Position numbers and translations under genes: made by a program. A stretch of 48,555 bases of DNA from Spirochaetaceae bacterium. Its GTDB lineage: Bacteria > Spirochaetota > Spirochaetia > DSM-27196 > PWMO01. Shown one piece after another: positions 26,601 to 35,458 of the stretch (the first letter of the stretch is position 1; every line of letters begins with the position of its first letter). The notes beneath the pieces are model-generated. The model ran no database searches. It was not told where the DNA came from and saw only the letters and a program-made list of their open reading frames with translations. The stretch is taken from NCBI GenBank assembly GCA_007693485.1, contig REDM01000083.1, positions 1 through 48,555 on the forward strand. Reading direction: 5' to 3'.

Positions 26601-26965
26601 GCTCCGGAGACCGCATCACGGTTACCGCTCGCACGGTGGACTCCACTCGCGAGGGACACTCCGCAGACGGCGCTGACTCCGAGCCGGCCCGCTCGACCGT
26701 GATCACCGTACAGGACAGCGGCGTCGGGATTGCGGCGGACAAGCTGCCACAGCTCTTTGGCTCGGGGCGGGTCTATCGGTCGGTCGGGACCGCCGGCGAG
26801 AAGGGCACCGGTCTTGGACTCACGCTCTGCCGCGACATCGTCGAGCGCCTCGGTGGAACCCTCACCATCGAGAGCACGGCCGCCGGTACCGGCGGCGAGA
26901 GTGGAACCACCGTAACGGTAACGATCCCCTGCTGCGACCCTAACCCACCCGCAGACCCGCGATGA
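23621..26965 (+). CDS. Two-component-type propeller histidine kinase (Reg_prop/Y_Y_Y/HisKA/HATPase_c)
   Basis: A 1,114-residue sensor. After a signal peptide (ending near APAWSE), residues ~40-690 hold repeated two-component propeller units such as GTLWVGTYGGINRLDPATGRL and GIVWIGTNGNGISKLDP, making two seven-bladed-type propellers. Residues ~735-797 are a Y_Y_Y domain (RYRMTGIDPTWVDAGHRRFVEY). One membrane helix follows at ~800-825, then a short coiled coil. The kinase core has H870 in IIAHDLRGP, the N-box at N984-N988 (NLVNNAVKFT), DSGVGI and GTGLGLTLC. Similar receptors in Bacteroidetes sense oligosaccharides and often carry receiver and AraC domains. Here the protein ends after the ATPase domain and no response regulator is adjacent. 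The GTG at 23621 is used; a GTG at 23660 with GAGG upstream would also give a good signal peptide. Confidence 0.93.
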   Translation: MKKLITLILSEVHVRRCVLAGSVFLVLTLSAAPAWSELQFDRIAYPDGLANSSVSSIIQDNHGFLWFGTQAGLQRYDGYEMTLLTSEPFNPGSLSHQLVQTLFLDDDGTLWVGTYGGINRLDPATGRLTHFRHDPTDPHSLSNDVVIAMARDASGTLWAGTLDGLNRLDDEEAGRFTRFAPNGDDPFALPHATIRSLLHDSRGRLWVGSYGGLSRVETAGDGAVRFHTLTGEDSGGPLPSAFVMALAESANGDILVGSWGGGLTVMDPEGAVSHTIALPDNRVYSVLLARTGLLYLGTWGGGLVIYDPRTGDLTQHQHDAATPGSIAHNIVYSLFEDNAGIVWIGTNGNGISKLDPARRDFRFVHQDLPESRRLSSGRVQLLFEDVRRNRLYAVIQNEGLDVRDGTSGQITRLRHNPADAGSLGHNNVTSLLTEPDGSVLVGHNAGMDRYFPDEHRFERAWHIFESVMPSPPIVYAILRDTEGSLWVGTYDAGVLRLLPDGTIRHYQYHPDNPASLSNNLVYHLFQDSLGVIWISTNGGLNHYVPETDGFHRFLHDPANPESLSGNSVGRVAETDNGDLWIATRSGGLARYHRGEERFSFIGTPHGLTSNLVTGFLETAPGEVHVATTNGMNRIRFNPLRIDQVDERDGLAVREFAGGFMTTASGEHLFGAFGTIVRIPHTPDPAEGTPPPAQITAITVMNQPFDSDRAPHLVREIELPHTQNFIGFQFAALDFSVPRRNQFRYRMTGIDPTWVDAGHRRFVEYTRLPPGRYVFEVVGSDSRGTWSVAPARIAVRILPPFWRTPWFAALMAALAIAIAWTILKLRTRALVLQTQQLEYQVAARTEDLSIANAQLKEANATRDRFFSIIAHDLRGPIHGMASVMETVVKDFTTLDREELQDISTVVSSSARGLQSMLENLLEWSQLHTGHTSLSTDCIPIAPLLHSVCEAYHGAALAKSVTVETECEETVLARVDSHALKTTIGNLVNNAVKFTRSGDRITVTARTVDSTREGHSADGADSEPARSTVITVQDSGVGIAADKLPQLFGSGRVYRSVGTAGEKGTGLGLTLCRDIVERLGGTLTIESTAAGTGGESGTTVTVTIPCCDPNPPADPR

Positions 26966-28934
26966 AGCGTTCCAGCGCCTGGCGCGCCTGCTGCTCCCTG
27001 GCACGAGCGGCCTGGAGATCTCGGCGCAGTTCAATCAACCGGTCTTCCTGCGCCGTCAGGTCCGCCACGTACCGCCGATAGAGATCGCTGTTCTGCGCGA
27101 GTACACCCATGTTGGCGCGAATCCGCTGCTGCTCCCGCTCAATATCGGAAATTCCCTGCTCCACGGTGCGCACCGAGGCGGCCGCGGTAGTAACCTCGCC
27201 CTGCAGCTCGCGGACGCGAACCAGCGCGTCCCGCACCGATTGCGAAATCTCTCGCTGTGCCAGGAAGAACGCAACCCGGTCGGGTGCGATGGAACTCAAG
27301 CCCACCGACTCTGATCGCGACCGCTCCTCCACCACCACCAGCTCGCGGGTTTCCACCGCCGACAACGGCACGCGAAAGCGATAACCACCGGCGTACTCCT
27401 GGTCGGGCCGCGCCGGCGAAACCAGCCGCCAGTCGCCATCGCGACGGTGCTGAATCACCAGCGTGCGCCGGGCCGCGTCACGACTCGCAATCCGGTAGCG
27501 GGTTTCGCGTCGGAGTAATGTCGTGACCACCATGATCCCCCGGTCGATGCGGACGGTGGTGATTCGGTCGGGCATGGCGTCAATGCGGCGATCAACCTCG
27601 GTTCGCCGGTCCAACGAGAATGAGAGCAGCCGTTCGCCGCCGTCGGCCAGATAGCGCAGCACCGCCTCACCGGCGTAGGCGCCCCGATCGAAGACCGTGA
27701 TCGGTCCGGCGCTGAGTGCGGCTCCGGTGGTATTGGTCATCTCTACGCCCGACACCGGTACGCTCGGGTTCACTCCGGGGTCGTAGACTGAGATCAGCTC
27801 GGCGGGAATTCGCTGCTGCACAATGGGAACCATCGCGGCACCGCCGGCTGGAATCGAAACCGGCTCCCGCACCACGTACCGGTGGAAGGCGCCCTGCGCG
27901 GCGGCATCAGCCGCAGCCTCTACGCCCCGGCCGGCAAACCCGCTGTCCGCGGCTGCCGCCGATTCCGCCCGAAACGCCATGGAGGGTGCGGGCGCGGCGG
28001 AGCGTTCGGCGGCAAACGGAGCCTGGGGAAAGGCGTCGCCAAACTGCGGAGGCCGGAAGCCCTCGATCAGCGGAAAGGGCACCACCGGACGGCGCTGATA
28101 GATGGGGTCGGCCACCGCCATACGAAACGAGACCGGGTCGCCGGCAACCAGCGTCAGCAAGACGTTCTCCCAGTCGGTTTCGGTGGTGTTCTCGACGATG
28201 GCCCAGCCCTGCAGGAGCTGCTCCTGACCGTCGCCCAGAACGAGCCGGTACGTCGGTTTCCAGACCGGCATCTCGCGGATGTAGGTCGCCCGAAGCTGCC
28301 TCGCTGCCGCCCCGGAGGTTCTGACCGTGAGCACGCGCACGTCGGGATCGCGGGCGCCGCGAACCAGATTGAGTGCCTCTTCAATACGAGAGCGGAGCCG
28401 CGCGTCGGTAACCGCAATCTGTGACGCGTCGCCCACGCTGACGGTGCGTAGTCCCTCTGCGGTGGTCAGAGTCATGCGGATGCTCTCCTGCGCTGAACCG
28501 GACGCCGGTGTGGAATGCACCGGTTCCACCGCGATCAGGCGCCCGCGTACTGCGGGCGTTCCCACGGCGAGCTCCTCGCCCACCAGAGACGCGAGCAACG
28601 ACAACAGCGTGCCACCGGGTGCAACCGGAAGCCGGGAGAGCGCGCGTTCAACAGGATCCTCAACGGTGTAGTCAACCGCGCGCACGAGGCCACCGGCAAC
28701 CGCTTCCAGCGTCAGCGTCCGAAGCAGATCATCCAGATGCTCACGTGACACGGCAATCGCGACGCTGCCATCGGCTGAGGCATTACCGGCGTGCTCGAAG
28801 TGGCCCACCCCGCTCGAGTAGAGGGTGATGCGCTGCAGCGGCAGGTCAGCTGAGAGCACAGGTGCGGAAAGCATCAATGCGGCAAAAACCGCACACAGCG
28901 GAATGAATGCTGAACGAGGGCGGAATTGATTCAT
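26940..28934 (-). CDS. DUF4139 domain-containing secreted protein
   Basis: A 664-residue protein with signal peptide ([20 protein letters not shown], cleavage near LSADLP). The N-terminal part begins [18 protein letters not shown], and the central part contains [21 protein letters not shown] and [31 protein letters not shown]. Both are typical of the DUF4139/mucoidy-inhibitor-like family of beta-rich surface or periplasmic proteins. A flexible Ala/Ser/Pro-rich stretch (~residues 320-370) follows. The C-terminus (~565-664) is a long coiled coil rich in Arg, Glu and Gln. Function is unknown in the family. GAGG lies 8 nt before the ATG at 28934. Its last 26 nt overlap the end of the converging histidine kinase gene. 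I see no sign that it is broken. Confidence 0.85.
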   Translation of the reverse strand: MNQFRPRSAFIPLCAVFAALMLSAPVLSADLPLQRITLYSSGVGHFEHAGNASADGSVAIAVSREHLDDLLRTLTLEAVAGGLVRAVDYTVEDPVERALSRLPVAPGGTLLSLLASLVGEELAVGTPAVRGRLIAVEPVHSTPASGSAQESIRMTLTTAEGLRTVSVGDASQIAVTDARLRSRIEEALNLVRGARDPDVRVLTVRTSGAAARQLRATYIREMPVWKPTYRLVLGDGQEQLLQGWAIVENTTETDWENVLLTLVAGDPVSFRMAVADPIYQRRPVVPFPLIEGFRPPQFGDAFPQAPFAAERSAAPAPSMAFRAESAAAADSGFAGRGVEAAADAAAQGAFHRYVVREPVSIPAGGAAMVPIVQQRIPAELISVYDPGVNPSVPVSGVEMTNTTGAALSAGPITVFDRGAYAGEAVLRYLADGGERLLSFSLDRRTEVDRRIDAMPDRITTVRIDRGIMVVTTLLRRETRYRIASRDAARRTLVIQHRRDGDWRLVSPARPDQEYAGGYRFRVPLSAVETRELVVVEERSRSESVGLSSIAPDRVAFFLAQREISQSVRDALVRVRELQGEVTTAAASVRTVEQGISDIEREQQRIRANMGVLAQNSDLYRRYVADLTAQEDRLIELRRDLQAARAREQQARQALERFIAGLRVG

Positions 28935-29001
28935 AGTCGTACCTCGCGGAAGAGTATACCACGCGGTTTCGAACATTCCCGAACCGCCGCGCTGGCCGGG
29001 G

Positions 29002-29036
29002 CGCCGGGGCCGGCCGCCTACCGGACGGCCCCGGCG
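29002..29036. other. Strong GC hairpin in the divergent gap between the DUF4139 and chemoreceptor genes
   Basis: Arms CGCCGGGGCCG (29002-29012) and CGGCCCCGGCG (29026-29036) pair perfectly over 11 bp, with a further CCG/CGG pairing inside the 13-nt loop. On the plus strand TTTA follows, so it looks like a weak intrinsic terminator. It lies between two divergent starts, where no transcript should end. The rest of this 180-bp gap holds TGATA/TATCA, a small inverted repeat near 29066, and the AAGGAGG ribosome binding site of the chemoreceptor. Confidence 0.5.
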
Positions 29037-29114
29037 TTTACATTGCTGACTGGAATTGATACGTTTATCAGGAAACGAGTTTGTATTGGGTCCTACACAT
29101 CAAGGAGGATGCGC

Positions 29115-30773
29115 ATGACAAACCAATCGGTCCGTGAACCGGACGAGACGCCTCCGTTTTTTGAGGCGGTCGCGCAATCCTTCGATGCCCTGTCCGGGCA
29201 TCTTCGCGAGATGCTCTCGGTTGCAGAGATCAACGCGTCCTTTGTTCGGGAGATGGTGCGTTCCAACGAGCAGAACGTCGGGTCGGTGGAATCAATGTAC
29301 CGGGAACTTCAACAGAGCGCAGCGCTCTCCGAAGAGGCCGCCGCCCATGTAGAGACCTCTTCCCACAAGGTGAGCGAGACCTCACAGACGGTGCTTACGT
29401 CGCGCCGGGCGATGGAAGAGATGACTCGGTCGCTCGCCGAGATGCAGCAGCAGTTCGTCAGCTTCCGCGGGCTCTTCGACAAGGTGACCGATGCAGCACG
29501 CCGCATCGCGGAAACGGTGAAAGAGATCGACGACATCTCCGGTCTGACCCATCTGTTGTCGTTGAACGCCGCGATCGAGGCGGCGCGGGCGGGCGAACAC
29601 GGGAAAGGCTTCGCCGTCGTTGCGGGCGAGGTGAAAAAGCTCGCCGAGCGCAGCAAGTCCCTCACCGACCAAGTGGGAGCGCTGCTGGGTTCCCTGTCCG
29701 GCGATATCCAGAGCTCGTCCACCAGTCTGGCAGCGTACGAAGGGACCAAGGACGCGGTGACCAGCCAGCTCCAGCAAACCCAGGAAGACATCGCCCGTTC
29801 GGCCGAGGCGCTGGCGGTAATCGATTCTGAGGTGCGAGCCATTGCGGCGTCGATCGAGCAGCAGGCGCAGAACGCCGACCAGCTCTCGGCTCACATGGGC
29901 GCGCTGCAGTCGTCGGCCCGGCTCTTTGCCGACAGTTCCCGCCACATCATCGCGAGCATGGAGCACCAGCAGCGGTCGGGCCGGGAAGTGGCCCGCATCG
30001 AGGCGGCGCAACGAACGCTGATTCGTTCCGCCATTCGCGAATACTCCGGTGAATCAAAACCCGACACGAGCGGCACGGTGGAGACGACGGTCGCAATTGG
30101 CCACGATATCGCATACCCACCGTGGGTCTACCTGCGCGAGGGCCAATCCGCCGGGCTCAGCATCTCCGTAATCGATGCCCTCTCTCGCCACCTTGGTGTA
30201 CGCCCCCGGTGGGAGGGAGCCGAGTTCGAGCAGATAATCCAGCGGTTCACTGCCGGCGATCTGCGCATGATTGCCAACGTCGGGTGGCCCAACGCGATGT
30301 TTGACGGGCTGCCGGTGATTGCAACCGACCCGTACGCGGTCTTCGAGCCGGTGGTCTTTGTCCACGCGTCGCGGAAGCCAACCGACACGCACGTTGCTCC
30401 AGACTTCTTTGCCGGAAAGCGGATCGCAGCGCAACGCGGTTCCTACACCCTGAATTGTCTTGACGATTCCCGGATCGAGATGGTCCCGGTGAACAACGAT
30501 ATCGATGGAATTGCCAAGCTCATCTGGCAGCAGGTGGACGGCGTGATTACCGATCGTCTGGTCGGCCGTCACCTCGCACGCACCTATTTTTCCAGCGAGC
30601 TGGCCGAGGCTACCGACACCTGTGCGACGCTGGAAGTGGTAATGGTGCTGCACGAACACGATGCGCCGCTGGTCAAGCGGATTAACGCCGCGCTGGCCGA
30701 CGAGGCCATACGCGGCGAGATCGCGTCGATCTTTACCCGAGCTCTGGATGGTGCCCCTGCATCTGCGGGCTAG
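29115..30773 (+). CDS. Soluble methyl-accepting chemotaxis protein with C-terminal SBP_bac_3-like domain
   Basis: A 552-residue protein with no signal peptide and no membrane helix. Residues ~20-310 are the chemoreceptor coiled coil. Its hairpin tip reads [43 protein letters not shown] (residues 138-180, shown in the usual family order), the CheA/CheW contact. Residues ~325-545 resemble an extracellular solute-binding protein family 3 domain: [43 protein letters not shown] and [15 protein letters not shown]. There is no HAMP domain. The ligand domain is therefore at the cytoplasmic C-terminus, after the signalling part, the reverse of normal receptors. The ATG at 29115 is six nt after AGGAGG; an ATG at 29109 touches that site. 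The last 41 nt overlap the converging xanthine-dehydrogenase-type gene. It probably senses an internal amino acid or related metabolite. Confidence 0.88.
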   Translation: MTNQSVREPDETPPFFEAVAQSFDALSGHLREMLSVAEINASFVREMVRSNEQNVGSVESMYRELQQSAALSEEAAAHVETSSHKVSETSQTVLTSRRAMEEMTRSLAEMQQQFVSFRGLFDKVTDAARRIAETVKEIDDISGLTHLLSLNAAIEAARAGEHGKGFAVVAGEVKKLAERSKSLTDQVGALLGSLSGDIQSSSTSLAAYEGTKDAVTSQLQQTQEDIARSAEALAVIDSEVRAIAASIEQQAQNADQLSAHMGALQSSARLFADSSRHIIASMEHQQRSGREVARIEAAQRTLIRSAIREYSGESKPDTSGTVETTVAIGHDIAYPPWVYLREGQSAGLSISVIDALSRHLGVRPRWEGAEFEQIIQRFTAGDLRMIANVGWPNAMFDGLPVIATDPYAVFEPVVFVHASRKPTDTHVAPDFFAGKRIAAQRGSYTLNCLDDSRIEMVPVNNDIDGIAKLIWQQVDGVITDRLVGRHLARTYFSSELAEATDTCATLEVVMVLHEHDAPLVKRINAALADEAIRGEIASIFTRALDGAPASAG

Positions 30774-33180
30774 ACTTGCAACTGCCGAAGGGACTCTTGG
30801 TGATCCAGTTGTCCACCGGCTCGATGTGTCGAATCGCCCGCCAGACGTCCTCGTAGCGCATCGGCATGTGGGTGATCTCGGCCCCGGTTGACTGCTGCAG
30901 GGCGTTCCCGAGGGCGGCCGCAACACCGATCATGGGATGCTCGCCAACCCCACGCGCACCGTAGGGCCCGTCGATCTGCGGCGTCTCCACCACCATGCAC
31001 TCGATCTCCAGCGGCATGTCTACCGCGGTGGGGATCTTGTTGTCGGTGAACGACGGATTGAGCAGATGGCCTTCCTTGTCGTAGATGTAGCCCTCGCACA
31101 CCGCCGTTCCCAGCCCCTGCATCATGCCGCCAATCGCCTGGCCCCGCACGCTGTCAGGGTTGACCACCTTGCCGACGTCGAAGGCCGAACCTACCTTGAG
31201 GATGTTGTACTCGCCGGTCTTCTCGTTCACCTCGATGATCATCCCGTGGGCGCCGTAGGTCCAGTCCAGCGCAGGATTCCCCTGGCCGGTTGCCTTGTCC
31301 AGGTGTGAAAGGCCCTGAGCGATGTAGCGACCCACGCCAATGATTGGCCCGCCGATCCCGTTCCCGTTGGGAAAGGCATAGCCAACCGCCATCTGCCGGA
31401 AGGTCACCGCAGACTCCGGGTGGTGCTTGATGTAGATCTTGTCCGCATCGTGGGCAAGGTCGATCTTGTTGCAGCGAAGCGCCTGGGAAGCGGTGTCATA
31501 GGCGCAGGCGAGCAGGTCTTCGGCCGCGAGGATGGCGGCGTTTCCGCTCAGGATGAGCCCCTTGGAGGCAACCGTCTGCCAGTCGTAGGGGTCGCGATCG
31601 GTGTCACAGTCAAAGGCAACCTTCACCCGCTCGAGGGGGAAGCCGAGCCGTTCGGCGATGATCTGCGCGATGGCCGTATAACTGCCCTGTCCGTAGTCGG
31701 TCAAGGTGAGGTTGGCCGTCACCGTGCCGTCTTCGTTCATCTTCAGAATGACCGCCGTTGCGGTGAAGGGCGGCATCGCCGGCGCCTTGTGGAAGCAGGC
31801 AACGCCCTTACCGATCTTCATGCCGGTTCGCTTCTGGCGATCCTTCTCTGCCTTGGTGAGCTTGCCGTAGTTGATCGACTTGCACGCGGCGTCAAGACAC
31901 TTGTCGATGCTGCCGGTGCTGGTGCGGATAAGTTCACCGGTGAGGGTGTGGCTACCCGGTTTGAGGGTGTTCTTGCGGCGGAACTCCACCGGATCCATGC
32001 CAATCACCTTGGCCACCAGATCCATGTGGCGTTCGATGCCCCAGTGGAACTCAACGTGGCCAAAGCCGCGGTAGGCGGTACCGAAGGGTTTGTTGGTGTA
32101 GATGGTGTACGCGTCCACCCACGCGTTGGGAATTTCGTACGGGCCGGCCGCCGAGTACGCCGAGGCACGCGTCACGTTGACCGCGTAGTCGGCGTAGGCG
32201 CCCGCGTCCCAGTACATGGTCATGTGCTGCCCCACGATCTTTCCGTCGGCCGCAATACCGGTCTTGATACGATAGGTGAGCTGGCTGCGGCACGGCAGCA
32301 GACTGAACTCCTGCTCGCGCGTTGCCATGAGCTTCACCGGCCGGCCGCCCGCGAGCCGTGAGAGCACCGCCACCAGCGGCTCGATACCGATGCCCGCTTT
32401 TCCACCAAACCCGCCACCCACGTAGGGGACGATGACGCGCACGTTGCGGTGCGGCAGCTTCATCGCCGTACAGAAGAGGTTCCGCAGCGTATAGGGCGAC
32501 TGGGCCGACGACCAGATGGTCACCTCGTCATTGGGCTGCCAGCGCACGATGGCGACGTGGGTCTCCATGGGTACGTGCTGCACCGAGGGGTTGGTGTACT
32601 GCCGCTCGATGATCCACTCAGCCTGGGCAAACGCCTTCTCTACGTCGCCCTTGCGGATCTTGGTGTGGTTGGCGATGTTGGTGCCCGGAACCGGCGTAAA
32701 GGCCGCTTCCATGTAAGAGTAGTCACCCAGCGCGGGATGCACCAGGGGTGCGTCTTTCTCCAGAGCCTTCAGCGGATGAAGGACCGGTTCGAGTACCTCG
32801 TACTCGACCTCGATCAGTTTGATCGCCTTCTGGGCGATCAGCGGCGAATCAGCGGCAACCGCGGCAACCGCTTCGCCGAAGTGGCGCACCTCGGTCTTTG
32901 CGAGGATGTCCTTGTCCACCACGTAGAGGCCGAGGCGGTACTGGAGCTCTTCGCCGGTCACCACCGCGCGGACGCCGGGCAGCGCCTTCGCCTTCTTGGT
33001 GTCAATCTTGACAATGCGCGCCCGGGCGTGCGGACTCTGTTTCACGGCCGCGTAGAGCATGCCCTGCATTATCATGTCGGAGACGTAGGGCGCGTGTCCG
33101 GTTACCTTCTCATAGGCGTCGACGCGCCCCGACTTCTTTCCAACCGTATTCAGCTGATCAGCGGGAATGGTTTCATACAT
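30733..33180 (-). CDS. Xanthine dehydrogenase family molybdopterin-binding subunit
   Basis: An 815-residue catalytic subunit of a molybdenum hydroxylase. Seen are the N-terminal hammerhead domain ([18 protein letters not shown]), the cofactor motif [18 protein letters not shown], the Arg of the [10 protein letters not shown] loop (as in xanthine dehydrogenases), [14 protein letters not shown], and the catalytic glutamate in [12 protein letters not shown] near the C-terminus. The family hydroxylates purines and other N-heterocycles or aromatic aldehydes using water. Sequence alone does not fix the substrate, but the Arg and Glu pattern suits a purine. The ATG at 33180 overlaps the end of the iron-sulfur subunit gene by 8 nt. 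It is the third gene of the operon. The C-terminal 13 codons overlap the converging chemoreceptor gene. Confidence 0.93.
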   Translation of the reverse strand: MYETIPADQLNTVGKKSGRVDAYEKVTGHAPYVSDMIMQGMLYAAVKQSPHARARIVKIDTKKAKALPGVRAVVTGEELQYRLGLYVVDKDILAKTEVRHFGEAVAAVAADSPLIAQKAIKLIEVEYEVLEPVLHPLKALEKDAPLVHPALGDYSYMEAAFTPVPGTNIANHTKIRKGDVEKAFAQAEWIIERQYTNPSVQHVPMETHVAIVRWQPNDEVTIWSSAQSPYTLRNLFCTAMKLPHRNVRVIVPYVGGGFGGKAGIGIEPLVAVLSRLAGGRPVKLMATREQEFSLLPCRSQLTYRIKTGIAADGKIVGQHMTMYWDAGAYADYAVNVTRASAYSAAGPYEIPNAWVDAYTIYTNKPFGTAYRGFGHVEFHWGIERHMDLVAKVIGMDPVEFRRKNTLKPGSHTLTGELIRTSTGSIDKCLDAACKSINYGKLTKAEKDRQKRTGMKIGKGVACFHKAPAMPPFTATAVILKMNEDGTVTANLTLTDYGQGSYTAIAQIIAERLGFPLERVKVAFDCDTDRDPYDWQTVASKGLILSGNAAILAAEDLLACAYDTASQALRCNKIDLAHDADKIYIKHHPESAVTFRQMAVGYAFPNGNGIGGPIIGVGRYIAQGLSHLDKATGQGNPALDWTYGAHGMIIEVNEKTGEYNILKVGSAFDVGKVVNPDSVRGQAIGGMMQGLGTAVCEGYIYDKEGHLLNPSFTDNKIPTAVDMPLEIECMVVETPQIDGPYGARGVGEHPMIGVAAALGNALQQSTGAEITHMPMRYEDVWRAIRHIEPVDNWITKSPFGSCKSSPQMQGHHPELG

Positions 33181-33664
33181 ACTTCAGGCCCTCTTTGTCG
33201 CTTTCCTTCAACTGGCCGGTTGCGTCCAGCACCGCCTCGATGATCTGCTGGTACCCGGTGCAGCGGCAGAAGTTGCCTTCGATGCCGTGAATCACCTCGT
33301 CGCGGGACGGCTTGGGGTTCCGCGCCAGCAGGTCTTTTACCGTCATGATCATGCCAGGGGTGCAGAAGCCACATTGCACCGCGTGGTGACGGGCAAAGGC
33401 GTCCTGAACGGGAGAGAGCTTGCCCTTCACCGTCTCGCCTTCGATGGTCTGCAGGGTGGCGCCGTCGGCTTCTACCGCGAGCACCAGGCAGGAGTTCACC
33501 GCCTCGCCGTTCATGATGACGGTACAGGCACCGCACTCACCGGCTCCGCAGCCTCCCTTGGTCCCCGTCAGCCCCACGTCCGCTCGGAGGAAGCCGAGCA
33601 GGGTCTGGCTCTCCTGCACATCTCGCTGATATTTCTGTCCGTTAATGGTCACGGTGATCTTCAC
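33173..33664 (-). CDS. Xanthine dehydrogenase family [2Fe-2S] subunit
   Basis: A 163-residue electron-transfer subunit with both expected clusters. A plant-type ferredoxin domain has C39, C44, C47 and C59 (GGCGAGECGACTVIMNG, then SCLV). The helical domain has C98, C101, C133 and C135 (QCGFCTPGM, then FCRCTGYQQI). It passes electrons from the molybdenum centre to the FAD subunit. Length and cysteine spacing are normal. The ATG at 33664 shares ATGA with the stop of the FAD subunit gene, and its own end overlaps the catalytic subunit start, so all three are translationally coupled. Confidence 0.96.
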   Translation of the reverse strand: MKITVTINGQKYQRDVQESQTLLGFLRADVGLTGTKGGCGAGECGACTVIMNGEAVNSCLVLAVEADGATLQTIEGETVKGKLSPVQDAFARHHAVQCGFCTPGMIMTVKDLLARNPKPSRDEVIHGIEGNFCRCTGYQQIIEAVLDATGQLKESDKEGLKYV

Positions 33665-34479
33665 GCCTTTACCTCCGCATGCAGTCGATCGATGAACTCC
33701 TCGACCATGAACGCGCGATACTCCTTGGTACAGCGCACATCGTCAATGGGGGAGATCGCCTTCCGGGCGCTCTCCTTGATGGTCTCCGCGCTCGCGGATG
33801 CCGGAAAATCGGGAAGCAGCACGGGTGTGGGAGCAGCAGAACTGATTGCCACGCGAATCACCTTGCTGGTGGCAATCATCGCCACCGCGACCACACCGAG
33901 GTCGTGTCCCTTGATGCGCTTGAGCTTCAGGTAGTTGCCCTTCGTTCCGGCGTAGGTCGTTGGAACAATTATCCGCGTCACGATCTCTTCGGGCTGCAGG
34001 ACCGTCCGCTTGACCCCGGTGATGAACTCCTTGAGCGCCACAATACGCGAGCCGCCGGCAGAAGCAATCTCAACCTGTGCGTCGTAGCAGAGCAGGGGCG
34101 ACGACATATCACCACACGGGCTCGCGGTCACGATGTTGCCGACCACGGTCGCGCGGTTGCGCAGCTGGTGGGTCGCGAGCTCACCGGCGGCCTTCGCAAT
34201 CACGCCGTACTTCTTGTTGACCGTTGGATCGTTCAGAACCCTGGTCACGGGCACGCACGCCCCAATCGAAAGCCCCGCCTTGGGGTCAAAGCTCAGATCC
34301 GACAATCCCGGAACCGATTTCAAATTAACCACGTAGTCGGGTGCGGACAAACCACCCCGGATATTCACGAAGAGATCGGTCCCTCCCGAGAACACCGCAG
34401 TCTTTGTGCCGTGTGTGGCCAGAAACGTAAACAGCTCATCTACCGCCGTTGGAGCGACGTAGGAAAAATCGTGTAACAT
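33661..34479 (-). CDS. Xanthine dehydrogenase family FAD-binding subunit
   Basis: A 272-residue protein of the CoxM/XdhB type. The FAD site is seen as TAVFSGGTDLFVNIRGG, and a second block TVVGNIVTASPCGDMSSPLLCYDAQVEI matches the pyrophosphate-binding loop. A C-terminal domain with DLGVVAVAMIA follows. It oxidises the iron-sulfur subunit and hands electrons to NAD or another acceptor. The ATG at 34479 has GGAGG seven nt upstream; a longer frame from 34563 has no such site. First gene of the operon, with a promoter and inverted repeat about 80 nt upstream. Confidence 0.94.
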   Translation of the reverse strand: MLHDFSYVAPTAVDELFTFLATHGTKTAVFSGGTDLFVNIRGGLSAPDYVVNLKSVPGLSDLSFDPKAGLSIGACVPVTRVLNDPTVNKKYGVIAKAAGELATHQLRNRATVVGNIVTASPCGDMSSPLLCYDAQVEIASAGGSRIVALKEFITGVKRTVLQPEEIVTRIIVPTTYAGTKGNYLKLKRIKGHDLGVVAVAMIATSKVIRVAISSAAPTPVLLPDFPASASAETIKESARKAISPIDDVRCTKEYRAFMVEEFIDRLHAEVKA

Positions 34480-34553
34480 CGGCCTTCCTCCAGTTTTCTC
34501 TACCCGAGCGCCGTTGTGTGTGAGAACCGCAACAGAATCGTTCGTTTTCGTAT

Positions 34554-34590
34554 AGCTCACCATTTAAATACGGAACTGGTGAGCTGTCAA
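34554..34590 (-). promoter_or_regulatory. Promoter of the molybdenum hydroxylase operon, bracketed by an inverted repeat
   Basis: On the minus strand TTGACA (34590-34585) and TTAAAT (34567-34562) are 17 nt apart. Two perfect 8-bp arms, AGCTCACC (34554-34561, plus strand) and GGTGAGCT (34578-34585), flank the -10 region with 16 nt between them. The predicted transcript starts near 34555 and has a leader of about 75 nt. No riboswitch-like fold is evident in the leader. The remaining bases from 34591 to 34740 hold nothing I recognise. Confidence 0.6.
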
Positions 34591-34740
34591 GGATTGAGAA
34601 CCTTTCCCAAGGAGTTCCTTCGGCAGGAATGAATAAATGCACATCGAACATGACAAAAACTGCAAACCGAGTGTATGGTGCTACCAGCAGCGGTGTGACA
34701 ATAGAATTCTCTGGAAAGCCCGACCCGCAGACCCAGGACG

Positions 34741-34770
34741 TAGACCCGCCACGGCGGAGGGCGGTATGAT
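34741..34770 (+). promoter_or_regulatory. Promoter directly in front of the MocA-like gene (leaderless type)
   Basis: TAGACC (34741-34746) and TATGAT (34765-34770) are 18 nt apart. The -10 box ends only six nt before the ATG at 34777, so transcription should begin at or beside the start codon. No ribosome binding site is at proper distance, which fits a leaderless message. Confidence 0.5.
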
Positions 34771-34776
34771 CGGGGC

Positions 34777-35388
34777 ATGCGTGCCCTCCCCGACACCATC
34801 ATCCCCGCCGCCGGTGCGTCGCAGCGCATGGGGCAGTGGAAGCCCGGCCTGCCGTGGCGCGGAGGCTGGGTGGTGGATGCGGTAGTCAACGCCGCACGTT
34901 CCGCCGGTTCGCGCGTCGTGCTGGTTGCTCACGATGAGCGGCTGCCCGAGCGGTTCGGTGGACGCACGGGCGTCGACCTTGTTCACAATCCCTATCCCGA
35001 CCGCGGCATGTTCTCCTCCATTCAGTGCGGCATGGCCGCCGTTCGCACCGACTGGTGTTTCGTGCTTCCCGCTGATATGCCCCTCGTACCCGTCGAGGTG
35101 TTCGCCCTGCTCCATCGGGCCGCGGAGCACCACATGAGCCACGCGACCGTGAGCCAGGTCAGAGACCGCGACTTCCCGGCGGTCCGGCCGGTGCGCGACG
35201 GTGCACCCGGGCACCCGGTGCTGCTGCCGCCTGCGGTGGTCGCCCGCGTCCGCACCCTTCCACCCGATTCCACCATGCGCGACGCGCTCTCGGCTGCCGC
35301 CATGGTAGACGTTGCGGTCGAGGATCGAGGCGTGATCATCGACCTGGATACCGACGAGGAGTACCGGCGGTATCGGGACGATGGGTAG
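34777..35388 (+). CDS. MobA/MocA-like molybdenum cofactor nucleotidyltransferase
   Basis: A 203-residue NTP-transferase of the MobA-like family. The N-terminus TIIPAAGASQRMGQWKPGLPW carries the nucleotide-binding loop (AAG-x-S-x-RMG) and the lysine that follows. FVLPADMPLVPVEVF is the Mg-binding DMP block, and GAPGHPVLLPP the substrate-binding turn. Family members attach CMP (MocA) or GMP (MobA) to molybdopterin, as required by xanthine-dehydrogenase-type enzymes. Its place divergent from such an enzyme supports a MocA-type role for that hydroxylase. The N-terminal motif is slightly degenerate (GQWKPGLPW instead of G-x-x-K), but the lysine is kept. The start is fixed by the only ATG, just after a -10 box. 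Confidence 0.87.
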   Translation: MRALPDTIIPAAGASQRMGQWKPGLPWRGGWVVDAVVNAARSAGSRVVLVAHDERLPERFGGRTGVDLVHNPYPDRGMFSSIQCGMAAVRTDWCFVLPADMPLVPVEVFALLHRAAEHHMSHATVSQVRDRDFPAVRPVRDGAPGHPVLLPPAVVARVRTLPPDSTMRDALSAAAMVDVAVEDRGVIIDLDTDEEYRRYRDDG

Positions 35389-35408
35389 AGCGCAGGGTCA
35401 AGCGACAC

Positions 35409-35444
35409 TTGATCTGATCCTGCCGGTACCGTATCTTTACGGTA
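35409..35444 (+). promoter_or_regulatory. Promoter and inverted repeat of the toxin-antitoxin pair
   Basis: TTGATC (35409-35414) and TATCTT (35432-35437) are 17 nt apart. An inverted repeat with arms TACCGTA (35427-35433) and TACGGTA (35438-35444) lies over the -10 box. This is the expected place for autorepression by an AbrB-type antitoxin and its toxin complex. It begins 20 nt after the MocA-like stop, so the pair need not depend on that gene. Confidence 0.6.
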
Positions 35445-35458
35445 AGAAGGTAAGGAAT

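Noticed and set aside
35381-35458. Longer N-terminus of the AbrB-type antitoxin
   Set aside because: The added residues would overlap the previous gene and run through the promoter palindrome. The family start MKPLTSRLSSKGQ has its own ribosome binding site.
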